Assembly (NCBI GenBank): GCA_037447655.1
Contig: JBBHKE010003153.1
Location: 1 to 64,000, forward strand
DNA from: Zygnema cylindricum
Lineage: Eukaryota > Streptophyta > Zygnematophyceae > Zygnematales > Zygnemataceae
Direction: 5' to 3'
Length of the DNA: 64,000 nucleotides
Shown: in pieces, positions 1-10,631 of the stretch
Layout of the letters: each line of letters begins with the position of its first letter
How positions within the stretch are numbered: position 1 is the first letter of the stretch
The notes under the pieces: model-generated
Told to the model about the DNA's origin: nothing
The model's database searches: none
Seen by the model: only the letters and a program-made list of their open reading frames with translations
Made by a program: the position numbers and the translations under genes

Positions 1-204
1 TCTTTTTATTTTGAAGAGAAAAACAACATTATAAAACATCTGACCTAGATTCTCCAAAAGTCCAAGCGGTAACAAAAACCGTTGGATTATTCTTTAGGTA
101 TTAATTCGCGAGGAATTTGCACGATTCTGTGATGTTTTTTTTTTGCTATCCACCTCGGGTAGGTGGCTACTACGTGTAAATTCGCTACACGTAAAAAATA
201 AAGA
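1..204. other. Left flank of element A
   Basis: No gene is visible. The stretch is AT-rich and ends in AAAGA (200-204), the 5-bp target-site duplication of element A; the matching copy is at 35448-35452. Small open frames here have no recognisable domain. Confidence 0.6.
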
Positions 205-515
205 TGAAACTCTGAGACTTCCATAAGTCCTCCGAGTGGACAGCTTCCAAGAAGCCTCTAGGATAACCGTGACCCCTTTGTGTTTCAACAAGAATAATTG
301 CAACCCATGCAAACAAAAACTCTAACCACCTTCACCCATGTGAAGGCAAGACTCCCCTGAGTCGATAACAAAAAGAATCTCTGAATTTGCTCCCCTGAGA
401 AGTAAATTATAGAGGGTCAAAGTTGACCTTTTATATAGAAGCTCTCTCGAAGAGAGGGTCCTATCTACCAATTTTTTTCTAAGTCCTATCTCTCTCACAA
501 ACTCTATCTACTGAT

Positions 516-590
516 GTACAGAATCAATCATATTACACTTTCGTACACAATAGTACAGTTGCCAATGTACTTTGTGTACGGAAATTGTAC
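516..590 (-). promoter_or_regulatory. GTAC cluster in LTR A
   Basis: Six GTAC tetramers occur in 75 bp (516, 543, 553, 567, 576, 587), just upstream of the presumed start of transcription on the minus strand. GTAC is the core bound by plant SBP/SPL proteins, including copper-response regulators. The cluster is seen in the sequence; the binding protein is inference. Confidence 0.5.
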
Positions 591-963
591 GACATGGCCC
601 TAAAGTCGACACATGTCATATCCTTGTTCGATGCCGTAGTCCCCGCGGATAACGCGATCCAATGTAAATTTGCCACGTGTCATCCAATGTGGCGATGACC
701 ACAAACAGCCGAGATTCTCTTCCGCGATCTCGACTTTCTTCCCGGTCGTCCGATTGAATGTAGATTTCAATCGTAGCCGTCATAAATACTTGCGCTGTAT
801 TTGTTTTGTTTAAAGAAATAAATGCGCGGTACTAGTTTTTTATACATACCATAATCTGTACTTTTACATAACTCGAACTATGTATCCCGTAAACAGTTGC
901 AGTTAAATGAATTATCCTACGTAATAATATTTAAATAAATATCAAACCTTACATTATATATCA

Positions 964-1059
964 TTAGTCTTAGACTTAACGATTAAGACTACCAACTACC
1001 GACTATCGAACATTCCGCATGTACTAGGATCAAATCTTGGTTCCAACAACTATCCTTTT
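964..1059 (+). other. tRNA-like module, antisense to LTR A
   Basis: Read on the plus strand it has a D-arm/box A-like part (about 965-990), a box B-like T-arm GGATCAAATCT (1027-1037) and TTTT at 1056-1059. It points opposite to the retrotransposon. The acceptor and anticodon arms do not form a normal tRNA, so this is a degenerate tRNA-derived unit and not a working tRNA gene. Confidence 0.55.
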
Positions 1060-1272
1060 AGTAAGTTAACTTATCGATAAATAAACTAATATATTTCAGG
1101 TAAACCTCTGAATAGCCTAGGTAGCCATGGCTCTAGCATCCACTCTAACTTCCCAGTGACTCCGACAAGTGTGGGAGTTAGAGAGAGAAGTTAGAGATAG
1201 ACTGCCTTGGCTTCTTTTTGTATTTTAATTTAGACCTAGAAAATACATAAAAAGGAACCATCAATTTCTACA

Positions 1273-1280
1273 CTCCCCTT
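1273..1280 (-). other. Polypurine tract of element A
   Basis: On the minus strand AAGGGGAG directly precedes the LTR start TGTAGA. It is the expected primer site for plus-strand DNA synthesis. The same tract sits next to the LTRs of elements B, E and others. Confidence 0.8.
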
Positions 1281-1282
1281 AT

Positions 1283-4200
1283 TTTCTAGTCAATCTTTAA
1301 TTTTAGACCACACTTCTCCCTGCAGAAAATTAGTTTAGGGGAAGGCACAGGTTTGGTCATCATATCTGCTACCATCTCGCTATCTGGTCGGTACTCTAAA
1401 CTGATTATTTTGTTTTCTACTTTCTCTCTAACAAAGCTGTCTAATGTCCATGTGTTTGGCTTTAAAATGATGTTTAGGATTGGCAGAAATAGCGATTGCT
1501 GCCTGATTATCACAAATTTTTTTTTGCACACCACTCTTAAGGTGACCAAGCTCACCAAGCGAAGACTTGACCCACATGAATTCTTTTACAGCAGAGCAAG
1601 AGGCCATATACTCAGCCTCCGCAATGGACTGAGCAATAACCTTTTGCTTTTTGATACTCCAACAGCAAGCCCCATCACCCACATATAATACATATCCAAT
1701 GTCCATCTCCTCATCGGAGCATCACCATAACTGGCATCACTCCAAGTGGTGATGTCAGTATTCACCCCACCCAAATGCAACCATAGATACCTAGTTCCTA
1801 TCAAATATCTAAGAACTCTCTTAGGTGCCTCCCAATCCCTCTTAGTGGGAGCATTTAGACTTGTACACAGCACTCCTACAACTTCAGCTAAATCCGACAA
1901 ACTTTCCACTACTTGCCTGTAAGGAATATTCTGCATGAACTTGTGGTCTTCAAGTAATAATTCCTCGTCTAAGACTATGACTCCTTCTTCCTCACTCCCC
2001 ACAAGTCCTTTATTTAACTCCATTAGAGTTGTACAACTATTAGCTTTATCCATCTAAAATTTTTTAAGCATGTTCCCCATTGCTTCTTTTTGAGTCAATC
2101 TTATAATCTTTCTTTTTCGGTCTCTTTCAACTTGAATTCCCAAGATATGTTTTTCTTCCCCCATATCATTCATTTCAAATCTCCCCTTAAGATCTGTTTT
2201 CAGTTTTTTTTTTTTTTCATTGATTTACTTAAAACAAGCAAATCATCAACATAAATTCCAATAACTATAACACCTTCCTCATCTTCAAAAGCATAGATTG
2301 AGTGATCTGAGCTGATCCGGATATATCCCAGACCATTAAGAAACTCATCAAGCTTCTTATTCTATTGTCGAGGCGCCTGTTTCAAACCATAAAGATATTT
2401 AATCAGCCGACAAACTTTACTCTCCTCTCTTTCCGCCACAAATCCTTCGGGTTGTCGCATGAAGATCCTTTTCCAATTCTCCCATGCAAAAAGGCTATCT
2501 TCATGTCCATCTGGTGCACCTCCATGTCTTCGGTTGCTGCCAAACTGAGAAGTATGCGGACGGAGGGAAATCTGACCACCGGGGCAAAGGCTTCCTCGTA
2601 GTCAATTCCCTCCATTTGTGTAAATCCCTTTGCCACTAATCGGGCCTTATAATGCTCAATTGTGTTACCTAGGTTCAGTTTTAATTTGAAAACCCACTTA
2701 CAACCGATTGGTTTTTGGTTAGGTGGAGAATCCACTAGCTCCCAAGTATCGGCTGCCATAATTGAGGCCATCTCCTTATTGATGGCTGTCTTCCACCGGT
2801 TTCTTTCTGGGCAAGTCATCGCCTCTCCATAAGTCAGAGGTTCATCTTGATGAGATAGTTTTGTAACCTTGTTATTAACTTGTTTTTCTTGCAATCTTTT
2901 GCTACTTCTCCTTCCCCCCACAAAATCTGTGGTCGGAATAGATGGTTCGCGTGGATTCTTTCGAACAAACTCGGCTTCTCCCCTATCCCTTGATTTCTAT
3001 TCAATTTCCACCACGTCGTCCGCTTCGGGTAGAGTTGTCACTGGAGTTTCCACAGCCGAGTCCTTTTCGGTCTGATTTGTACCTGCAAGAATGTCATCTT
3101 CTCTAAAACCCGGATAGTAAGGAAGCTCAAAGTCATCAGAATTTTCTGACTCAAATCTGATTTTTACTGACTTTGTATATTTGAAGGGATCCACAGATTT
3201 TCCTTCATCCATAACTACTAGATGCTTTACTAAGATTATATCTTCCCTTTTTAGATCATAAACTCTATATCCTTTAACATCCTCATCATATCCTAATAAG
3301 TATCTCGGTTTTCCTTTAGGATCTAGCTTCCAATCGGACCGATCAGTATCTAGAATGGATACTTGACTGCCGAAAACCTTTAAGTGAGATAAGTCTAGTT
3401 TCTGGCCTGTCCATCTCTCATAAGGTGTTTGATCTTTTATAGCTGAAGTAAGAACTCTTTTTTTGAGGTAATTAGCAGTGTTCATTGCTTTGGCCCAAAA
3501 CCTTTTTCCTATCTTCTTATCCGACAACATACTTCTAGCACTATCACTCAGTGTCCTATTTAATCTTTCAGCTACCCCATTCTGTTCCGGGTTTTCTGGA
3601 ACTGTCTTTTGGTGTTGGAATCCATCGTCCCTCAAAAAATCCTCAAACTGGTTAGAAGTATTCTCTCCACCATTGTCACTCGTTGCTCTCTTGATTGGAG
3701 TTTCATGGAGTTTTTTTCTCCATGCTTGATATTGTCTAAAACAATCCTGAGCTTCTTACTTGTTTTTCAAAAAATACACCCTGGAATACCGAACCAATCA
3801 TTACTGATAGTCATCATAAATCTCTTCCCCCCCGGTGAGGGCACTTTAGCCGGTCCCCAAATATCTGTGTGTACTAAATCTATAATTTTTTCTCCCTTAT
3901 AAGTGGTTGTTTTGGGAAAGGGTAATCAATGTGCTTTACCTTGAGCATATCCACTACAATCACTTATATTATCACTCTCACTGAACTGAATCCCTTCCAC
4001 CTCTCCCATATTTTTCATTTCTCTTAACTTGTCTAGATTCACATGGCCAAGCCTCTTACGCCACATCATAATATCATGATCACCAGCATAATATAGTTTC
4101 TTTGTTTCATTACTTCAAATCAGCCAAAACATCCCTTCGCTACCTTTCTCAGCAATGAAATAGACCTCTTCCTCAAAACTAGCAATAAAGACTCCTTCCC

Positions 4201-5441
4201 TTGTGCTAGTAAAAAAACCCGACCTCTTCCTCAAAACTAGTAGTAAAGACTCCTTCCCTAGTGCTAGTAAAAAAACCCTTATCATCTAATACAGATGTAG
4301 AGATGAGGTTTTTGTTCAGTTCCGGAATAAACAATACATCGGAGAATGTTACTATGGATGTCTTTCCTTCTACTAACACTTTCAAACTACCGATCCTACA
4401 AGAGTAGTAGTGACTATCCTCCCATCGGCGTACTCTATCTCTGCGATGGGAATCTTCCTTAACTTAGTGAACAGGTGCTTATCCTTACACATGTGTATGG
4501 AGGCACCTCAATCTACAATCCAACCCTCTTCACCTTTCAATCCACCGTAAGCACATTTTTGCCTTCGTGGAATTTCGACCTCGTTTTTCGCCCCCAACTC
4601 CTCATCTAATAAGAGCTCATTGTCCTCGTCCTTGGACTTCTTCATGTACTTGTGTCATAAGGGCCTTTTTCTTCCCTCTCGGGGTTCCACCTGTCTGCCC
4701 CTCCTTTAACCGAAGCTCGGTTAGCTTAGTGCACTCTGCCATATAGTGCCCTGGTTTTTTACAAAAATGACTTAAACCTTTGGGAGCCCTTGGTCCGAAC
4801 TCGTCGGTCTGATTTTTCTGCTCTCTCCCACTATAGTTTCCGACCGGTTTTTAAGAATCCTTGTTCCTCCAATCGGTGGCACCTGCGAAGGCTTGCCCAC
4901 TCTTTCCTCCCCTACGGATCTCAATCGTATTCTCCCGAACAAAAATCATCCCTACCACTGAGTTCCATATCCACCTTGAGTCAGGCAAGTCCTGCACTCG
5001 GTAAACTATGTTGTCGAACTCATCGGGTAATTTCATCAGTAAACACTTCACCTTTTCTTTTTCACTATAATCATTTCCAGCACTCTCTAGCTCCAAAAAA
5101 AAATGTAGCAAGCTAATTGCAAAAATCCAACACCCCCCCCCTTTGTATACATACTCTTTAACTTTCTGATCAGCCAACTGTTGTTGCTGAATCGTACCAC
5201 TTCGGTACATCTCTATGACAGCCATCCAAAGATCGGATGCCCTTTCTAACTGCAAATGAGGACATGCAAGTCCTTGAGTGAGATGGCGTAGGATGAAGTG
5301 CTTGCGGCCATATTGTTGAAGTCCCAGGTATTTGTATCATTCTCCTCGTTCCTCGGAATAGGTTATATGAATGCTAAACTAGTTGCTATTGGTGAGGTCG
5401 TCTCCTTCTCCGTTGCTTTATCCACCACCTCTCATTCCTTT
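1283..5441 (-). pseudogene. Element A gag-pol remnant (Gag C-terminus, protease, integrase, RT, RNase H)
   Basis: Minus-strand frames in order from 5441 down: Gag fragment with the LADQKVKEY motif (5260-4850), zinc-knuckle/protease region (about 4800-4400), GAG-pre-integrase and integrase core (about 4100-2997, including EQNGVAERLNRT), RT N-terminus with GCKWVFKLKLN and YKARLVAKGFTQ (2921-2400), RT C-terminus and RNase H (2053-1286, with WSDASYGD, AEYMAS and VADMMTKPV). Several frameshifts and stops separate the pieces, so no polyprotein can be made. The first part of Gag was displaced by element B and lies at 18559-18784. Confidence 0.88.
4163..4278. repeat. Tandem duplication of 58 bp in element A
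   Basis: Two adjacent near-identical 58-bp copies (4163-4220 and 4221-4278), both starting GACCTCTTCCTC, lie in the protease/pre-integrase part of A. One of five short tandem duplications found in different elements. Confidence 0.75.
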
Positions 5442-5743
5442 AACAATTCTCTGTCCTCCATTAGATCACAGAATACAAGAAGCCTCTAGATAATATTTAA
5501 CTAACTAACTTTAAGCCACAACAACTGCAGCCTAGGAAGGTAAAATGACATTTTGACTTCACCCTTATGCAACCTGAACTCCTGTTAGTCCATTGGAAAA
5601 AAAATCATTGAAAACAACAAACTAGGCGATAAGTTATGAGGCAGTAAATATGCCAATTTCTACAAAACTCTCAAAGGGAGAGTTGACTGCATACCAAAAA
5701 TTTTCTAAGTCCTGATTCCCTCTAATAACTTCTATCTACTAAA

Positions 5744-5817
5744 GTACAAACCAACCAGATTACTGTACTGTACCAAAAAGTACTATTGCCGGTGTACCTT
5801 TTGAATGTCCTATGTAC
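5744..5817 (-). promoter_or_regulatory. GTAC cluster in LTR B
   Basis: Six GTAC tetramers at 5744, 5765, 5770, 5780, 5794 and 5814, in the same LTR position as in families A, D, E and F. Likely upstream promoter sites; the binding factor is inferred only. Confidence 0.45.
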
Positions 5818-6186
5818 GACAATGATATGAAGCGGACGCGTGTCTGCTTTTCACTCGTCCGTACATTCGTTGGAATTCCCATGACCGAATGTCATCTCTT
5901 CACGTGGCTCCAGGTCATGCCACGTCACAAAACGCCAAAGTGACCACTTCGGAATTTTGGCGATGATGTGCGCCGTTGGATTTGCAGCGAGACGCAATCT
6001 TAGCGGTTATAAATACTTGCGCGATATTTGTTTTGTTGTCGAAACAAAGTGCGTGGTATCCGTTTTGAAATAGAATCGTACTTCGTACTTTTACAAAAAC
6101 TGTATCTATGCGTGTCGTATACAGTTTTAGTTAAATGGATTTGTTCCTCCCTAAATATATATATATCTATCACATACTATAGCATA

Positions 6187-6268
6187 TAGGATAAAGCTGA
6201 CGGCTATCGACCAACTTGACGAACCGAAGGTACCGCGATAAAATCCCGGGTCCGTCAGGTATATTTTT
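6187..6268 (+). other. tRNA-like module, antisense to LTR B (left)
   Basis: A box A-like part around TAGGATAAAGC (6187-6197), a box B-like CGATAAAATCC (6236-6246) and a TTTTT terminator at 6264-6268. The orientation is opposite to the element. The paired copy in the right LTR is at 18286-18369, with a better box B. Confidence 0.45.
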
Positions 6269-6459
6269 AGAAACCTAAAAATAACTGCCTGTTGAACTAA
6301 GGCAGCCATGGATCAACCACCCTCTCTATCTTTCACTGACTACAACAAGTATGGGGGCTACATAGAGGAGGTGGAGGCAGGCTGCCCGTCCTTTTCTTTT
6401 TGTTTTATACTAACATATTTAAACCTAGAAAAAACTCTAGAAATCTACTAATTTCAACA

Positions 6460-6468
6460 CTCCCCTTA
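6460..6468 (-). other. Polypurine tract of element B
   Basis: Minus-strand AATAAGGGGAG directly before the LTR start. Same sequence and position as in element A. Confidence 0.75.
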
Positions 6469-6479
6469 TTTTCTAGTCT

Positions 6480-8384
6480 AATTTTAACTTTTCTTTCAAC
6501 CCGCATTTTTCCCGACAATATTTTAATTTAGGAGAGGGCACAGGTTTGGTCACCATGTCAGCCACCATTTCTTCATCAGCTCCATACACAAGATTTATAA
6601 TTTTATTTTCAACTTCTCTCTTACGAAGCTTAATCTTATGTCCTTATGTTTTGCTTTGAAATGGTGTTCTGGATTGGCTGCAATTACAATTGCAGCTTGA
6701 TTATCGCAAAAGATTTCATGCACTCCCTCCTTCATATATCCCAGTTCTTGCAACAATGACTTCACCCACATTAGTTCTTTTACAACAGAACAAGATGTCA
6801 TATACTCAGCCTCCATGGTAGACTGAGCAACCACCTTTTGCTGCTCCAACAACAAGCACCTTCTCCCAAATACAAAACATATCCAGAAGTGCATCTTCTC
6901 ATAGGTGCATCCCCATAACTGGCATCACTTGAAGTGGTGATATTAGTGTGCTCCTCTCCCAAATGCAACCATAATTCTTTAGTTCCAACAAGAAATCTCA
7001 TGACTCTCTTGGCTGCCTCCTTGTCTCTCTTCCTAGGATCATTAAGACTCCTACTTAGTACTCCAACCGCTGCCGCTATGTGCGGCCTAGTAAGTTCATA
7101 AAATAGATTAAACTTTCTACGACCTGTCTATAAAGGATAGACTTCATAAACTCTCTCTCCTCTAGCCTCATCTGATCGTCTAAGATCATCACTCCTCCTT
7201 CTACACTCTCATCACTTACTTTTTTCAAGTCCATGGGAGTGGTACAACTGTTAGTTTTATCCATTTGGAATTTCTCAAGCATATTTCCTATTGCTTCTTT
7301 CTGAGTAAATCTGATAATCTTCTTCCCCCTATCTCTCTCCATTTGGATCCCCAAAATATATCTTGCCTCCCCTTAATCCTTCAAATCAAATCTGCCCCTA
7401 AGATCTTTCGTAAGCCTATTGTTCTACTCCAAAGACTTACTTAACACAAGTAGATCATCTATATAAATTGAAATAAAAATGAGACCATTCTCATCTTCAA
7501 ACATATAGATAGAATGGTCTAAGCTGATACCGATATATCCCACATGGGTGAGAAACTCATCTAGTTTCTTATTCCTCTGTCGGCAAGACTGCTTCAGTTC
7601 ATATAAGGACTTTAAGAGCCTATAGACTTTGCTCTCTTTTCCTTCTTCCACGAACCCCTCGGGTTGTCTCATGAAAATCTCTTCCTCTAACTCAACATTA
7701 AGAAAAGTAGCCTTAATGTCCATCTATTGAATTTCCATGTCTTTCGCTGCTGCCAGACTGTGGAGAATCCTAATTGATGGGAACCGAACAGCTAGGGCAA
7801 AGTTCTCCTCATAGTCAATCCCCTCCTTTAGGGTGAATCCCTTCGCTACCAATTGAGCCTTATATCTCTCAATTGTATAATCTGGGTTCAGTTTTAGTTT
7901 AAATACCCATTTATACCCAATAGGGTTTCTATCAGATGGACAATCTGCTAGTTCCCAAGTATTTGCTTCCATGATAGAAGCCATCTCTTCATTTATGGCT
8001 CTAATCCATCTTTCTTTCTCTGGACAATTCACGGCCTCCGAGTAAGATTGAGGCTCATCTGGGTGAGATAGTTTAGTTACCTTATGAGCAGTTTGTTTTT
8101 CTTGTATCCTTTTGCTGCTCCTTCTTCCTCCCTCAAACTCTGAAGTTGGAATGGATGGAAGTCTTGGATTTCTTCTCACTCTCTCATCGGCTCCCCGTCC
8201 ATGGAAGCCGGTTCTTGTCCCGCTTCTTCTATATCCTCAAAGTCCATAGGAGTATGTGAGGTTTCTGGTGAGTCTTCGTATCTTAGATCTCCCTTGAATA
8301 TGCAATCACAGGTTAACTCATGTCCCTTTCGTGAAAAACTGTTCTCCTCACTTTCGGACTCAAATCTGATTCTTATCTTCTTTG
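6480..8384 (-). pseudogene. Element B RT and RNase H remnant
   Basis: Minus strand from 8384 down: the linker after integrase (8472-8180), RT N-terminus with YKWVFKLKLN (8179-7724), RT palm with the IDDLLVLSKS segment (7723-7424; the usual YVDD reads YIDD), RT C-terminus (7354-7076) and RNase H with SDASYGD, AEYMTS and CDNQAAI (7001-6595). In-frame stops and frameshifts break the chain. The 5' neighbour was cut off by element C; the polyprotein continues at 15073. The last 5 bases CTTTG (8380-8384) are C's target-site copy. Confidence 0.87.
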
Positions 8385-8504
8385 TGTTCGTTTTTGAAAG
8401 CTTAAGTCTCAACAAATTTATAGGACGGCGGGAAAATAAATCTATTGGGACACGCGTCGTCACTTGAAGCACAGTGAAAGTTTAATGGTACCGACACCAA
8501 CATT

Positions 8505-8765
8505 GGAACAGCGCAGCTGCGACGCTGATGAAACAAGCGCAGCTGCGGTTCATTTTTGATTTAGTCTGTACGGACGAACGCAGCCTGCGACGCAACGGAG
8601 CAACGTAACTACGGATATCTTGGTAACAGACAACGCAATTGCTACGCAATAAGATAAACGCAGATGCGGCTATTTTTAATATGGGACAACACAGCTGCTG
8701 CGAAGCTGCGGATATTCGAATGTGATATGGAACTGGACTGCGCAGCTACGGTTGAACAAGATCGA
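8505..8765 (+). repeat. Degenerate GCAGCTGCG array in LTR C
   Basis: At least seven degenerate copies of the palindromic core CGCAGCTGCG occur here (for example GCGCAGCTGCGACG, AAGCGCAGCTGCGG, AACACAGCTGCTGCG). The array recurs in LTR copy 2 at about 10750-10995. Position in U3 suggests transcription-factor sites; this is inference. Confidence 0.5.
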
Positions 8766-8858
8766 GTCAACCGACGAGATTCTCAGATGACTTACTGACA
8801 AATAACTTTACAAACAACTAAGTGGGCACATTCTGACAAACGTAACTAGCCGGCGGCG

Positions 8859-8876
8859 AGTATTTGTACAAATACT
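8859..8876 (+). promoter_or_regulatory. 18-bp palindrome centred on GTAC
   Basis: AGTATTTGTACAAATACT is a perfect 18-bp palindrome with GTAC at its centre. It is repeated in LTR copy 2 at 11106-11123. Two more GTAC sites follow within 45 bp. Likely binding site of a dimeric factor; not tested. Confidence 0.55.
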
Positions 8877-9309
8877 TAGTACAGATTCTCACTAATATTA
8901 GTTGTACAGTGGTAAATTAGCTTTAGCCTGATTAGGAGTAATTAGATCTCAATGGTAGTTTTGTGTTTTGGACATATCTCGTAGGAACACCTGTATCGGC
9001 GGTACAACATTGTGTAATTGGACAACTAAAAGTAGATACTCACTAACAGTATAAGAGTTAGGACTTAGAATGTTATTTGTATCCAAACTTCCACACTGTG
9101 TAATCTACGGACTATTTTTGGGAAACTTCTGAGTTGCATATCTTGGTGTATGTTGGATCAATTCTGCTGAAACTTTGGGAGTTGTCAGACTTTGTGATAC
9201 ACTATACTGTGTTTTAGTTTGAAGCAATGTTTGAACTATTGTGGCAACTTAATTGAGCTGTAGAAAGCAGCTGTTTGATAAGATTCTTGGTAACCTTTTG
9301 TGTTGAATT

Positions 9310-10242
9310 ATGTCTACTTTTACTAATACTGCCGTTGCTCCATTTGCTCCAGTGGTCGTAGAAGAACAGGTTATGGGCCTGTCATCAAGAATAACTATCT
9401 TTTCGGGGGACAAATATGCTAATTGGGCTGATATGGTGGAGACACAATTCGAAAATGTTAACCTTTTGGATATCCTGGATGGTTCATTGGTGGAAACGGA
9501 TCCGTCTTGGTCAAAGAAAAATTCGCAGGCTCGCTCCCTTTTTGAAATTCTGCATCTTAGAAGAATTGGCTATGTCACGGATAAAAATGAAAAAGGGGAT
9601 CGATATGTGGAAATCTCAGGGGAGTCTTGTCCTCACAAGGGTGAGAGTGGTCTGAATATTTGTGTGCCTGGGCGGCGCTTATTCAGCGGGAAAGTAGAAG
9701 GGGCAAATATTATCCTAGAGGCTTTACATAGGCTGCTCATTTTGTGGGTCAATGGAGACCACAGAATTTCAGAAACTTTTGAGTCAGGGGAGGAAGATCC
9801 TATGGTTCTAATACCTTCTAGGCAGATAGTGGGAAGTCTAATATATTTGATGAACTCTACCCGTCCGGACATCGTTGCTGCAGTTCGGGTACTGAGTAGA
9901 AGTCTAGAGAATCCGAAGAAATCTGACCGTGATGCAGTAGAAAGAGTTTTAAGATACTTGGCAGGAACCAAAGACCTCAAAATCATACTAGGTGGAGGAG
10001 AAGTGAAGCTGCAAACATGGAGTGATGCGAGATTTGGCGACATGCCAAGCCGAAAATCCACCACAGGATTTGTTCTGCAAATTGGGAACAAGACTTGCTG
10101 TTGGAGCAACAAACTCGAGAAGGTCACAACACAATTAACAATGGAGTCAGAATATATGGCAGCAAGTTTGGCCCTCAAAGAACTCATATGGGTAAATCCA
10201 TGTTGCAAGAACGAGGATACATGCAGGTTGGTCCAAAGGTGA
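9310..10242 (+). CDS. Chimeric Gag / LTR-derived / RNase H open frame (310 codons)
   Basis: Starts at ATG 9310, inside the LTR. Residues 1-20 are LTR-encoded, then the frame reads the primer site as VMG and continues as a copia Gag N-terminus (SGDKYANWADMVETQFENV). At about residue 103 the frame enters 155 bp that match the end of the D/E/F-type LTR (9617-9771), and then the end of RT and RNase H (PSRQIVGSLIYLMNSTRPDI, SDARFGDMPSRKSTTGF, ESEYMAAS). A frameshift near 10190 ends it early; the rest of RNase H is in another frame at 10188-10469. The fusion is a recombination product with no expected function. Confidence 0.6.
   Translation: MSTFTNTAVAPFAPVVVEEQVMGLSSRITIFSGDKYANWADMVETQFENVNLLDILDGSLVETDPSWSKKNSQARSLFEILHLRRIGYVTDKNEKGDRYVEISGESCPHKGESGLNICVPGRRLFSGKVEGANIILEALHRLLILWVNGDHRISETFESGEEDPMVLIPSRQIVGSLIYLMNSTRPDIVAAVRVLSRSLENPKKSDRDAVERVLRYLAGTKDLKIILGGGEVKLQTWSDARFGDMPSRKSTTGFVLQIGNKTCCWSNKLEKVTTQLTMESEYMAASLALKELIWVNPCCKNEDTCRLVQR
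9617..9771 (+). other. Captured U5 end of a D/E/F-family LTR
   Basis: From TCAGGGGAGTC to AGAATTTCA the sequence follows the last about 155 bp of the element F LTR (38382-38536) almost base for base. It stops exactly at the LTR 3' end. Its 5' edge lies inside a leader hairpin. It is embedded in element C between Gag and RNase H coding. A cDNA template switch during reverse transcription is the likely origin. Confidence 0.8.
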
Positions 10243-10469
10243 TCAGGTGTGATAACCACGCTGCCATTGCCATTGCCTCTAACCCGAGTCACCACTTCAA
10301 TAGAAAGCACATGGATGTAAGATTACACTTTGTAAGACAAAAAGTGTTCTCTAGAGTGATTAAATTATGTTATTTGCCAGATGCTAACATGATTGCAGAC
10401 ATGCTCACAAAAGCTTTTCCTGCTCCTAAATTGAAGTATTGTAGGGATGCAGTAGGATTAAGTGAATAG
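10188..10469 (+). pseudogene. Element C RNase H C-terminus (out of frame)
   Basis: The frame continues the RNase H fold: LQERGYMQVG, IRCDNHAAIAIASNP, HMDVRLHFVRQ, ADMLTKAFP, then a stop at 10467-10469. It is shifted by one base from the preceding chimeric frame, so this copy cannot make a full RNase H. The motifs match the C-terminal RNase H of plant copia elements. Confidence 0.8.
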
Positions 10470-10631
10470 CTGAGTTGCTGCACTGCTATATTGCCATGCT
10501 GCGCTAGTTCGACAGCGGGGATGTAGTGGGACTAGGTGACTTGCTAAAATTGCTACGTTGCTATGCTACGATGCTGTGCTAGTTCGACATCGCTGCTGCG
10601 TTGGCATAATGAGTCTAAAGCTTTAGGGGAG
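10470..10631 (+). repeat. GCTGC-rich tail and polypurine tract of element C
   Basis: After the stop codon the DNA is rich in TGCTGC/TGCTACG words and includes two copies of a TGCTAGTTCGACA-like segment (about 10498-10513 and 10575-10590). It ends in AAAGCTTTAGGGGAG directly before the LTR, a normal polypurine tract. Confidence 0.55.

Larger units (their letters stand above)
205..1272 (-). repeat. Element A 3' LTR (left copy)
   Basis: On the minus strand it starts TGTAGAAATTG next to a purine tract and ends CA at 205. It is 1068 bp, against about 1055 bp for the right copy once the insertion is removed. It contains the modules shared by the other LTR families: the AGCCATGGCT palindrome (near 1124-1133), an antisense tRNA-like unit, a GTAC cluster, a leader with hairpins, and the Gag start codon close to the 205 end. 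Boundaries are supported by the TSD and the polypurine tract. Confidence 0.88.
5442..6459 (-). repeat. Element B 3' LTR (left copy)
   Basis: 1018 bp; the minus-strand start TGTTGAAATT abuts the polypurine tract at 6460. The right copy (1033 bp) carries a small extra segment near 18267-18288 (CACTGGTTCTATTC) that this copy lacks. It contains the GTAC cluster, an antisense tRNA-like module and the CCATGG palindrome near 6308-6313. Confidence 0.86.
8385..9368 (+). repeat. Element C LTR, copy 1
   Basis: 984 bp, starting TGTTCGTTTTTGAAAG and ending AAGAACA just before GGTTATGGGCC. Copy 2 is also 984 bp. The LTR differs from the A/B/D/E/F type: I see no clear tRNA-like module, but there is a GCAGCTGC array, GTAC sites and, as in the other families, a Gag ATG (9310) inside the LTR. 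Confidence 0.88.

Noticed and set aside
9310-10242. A host gene of 310 codons
   Set aside because: The frame is copia Gag, LTR sequence and RNase H fused by recombination inside element C.
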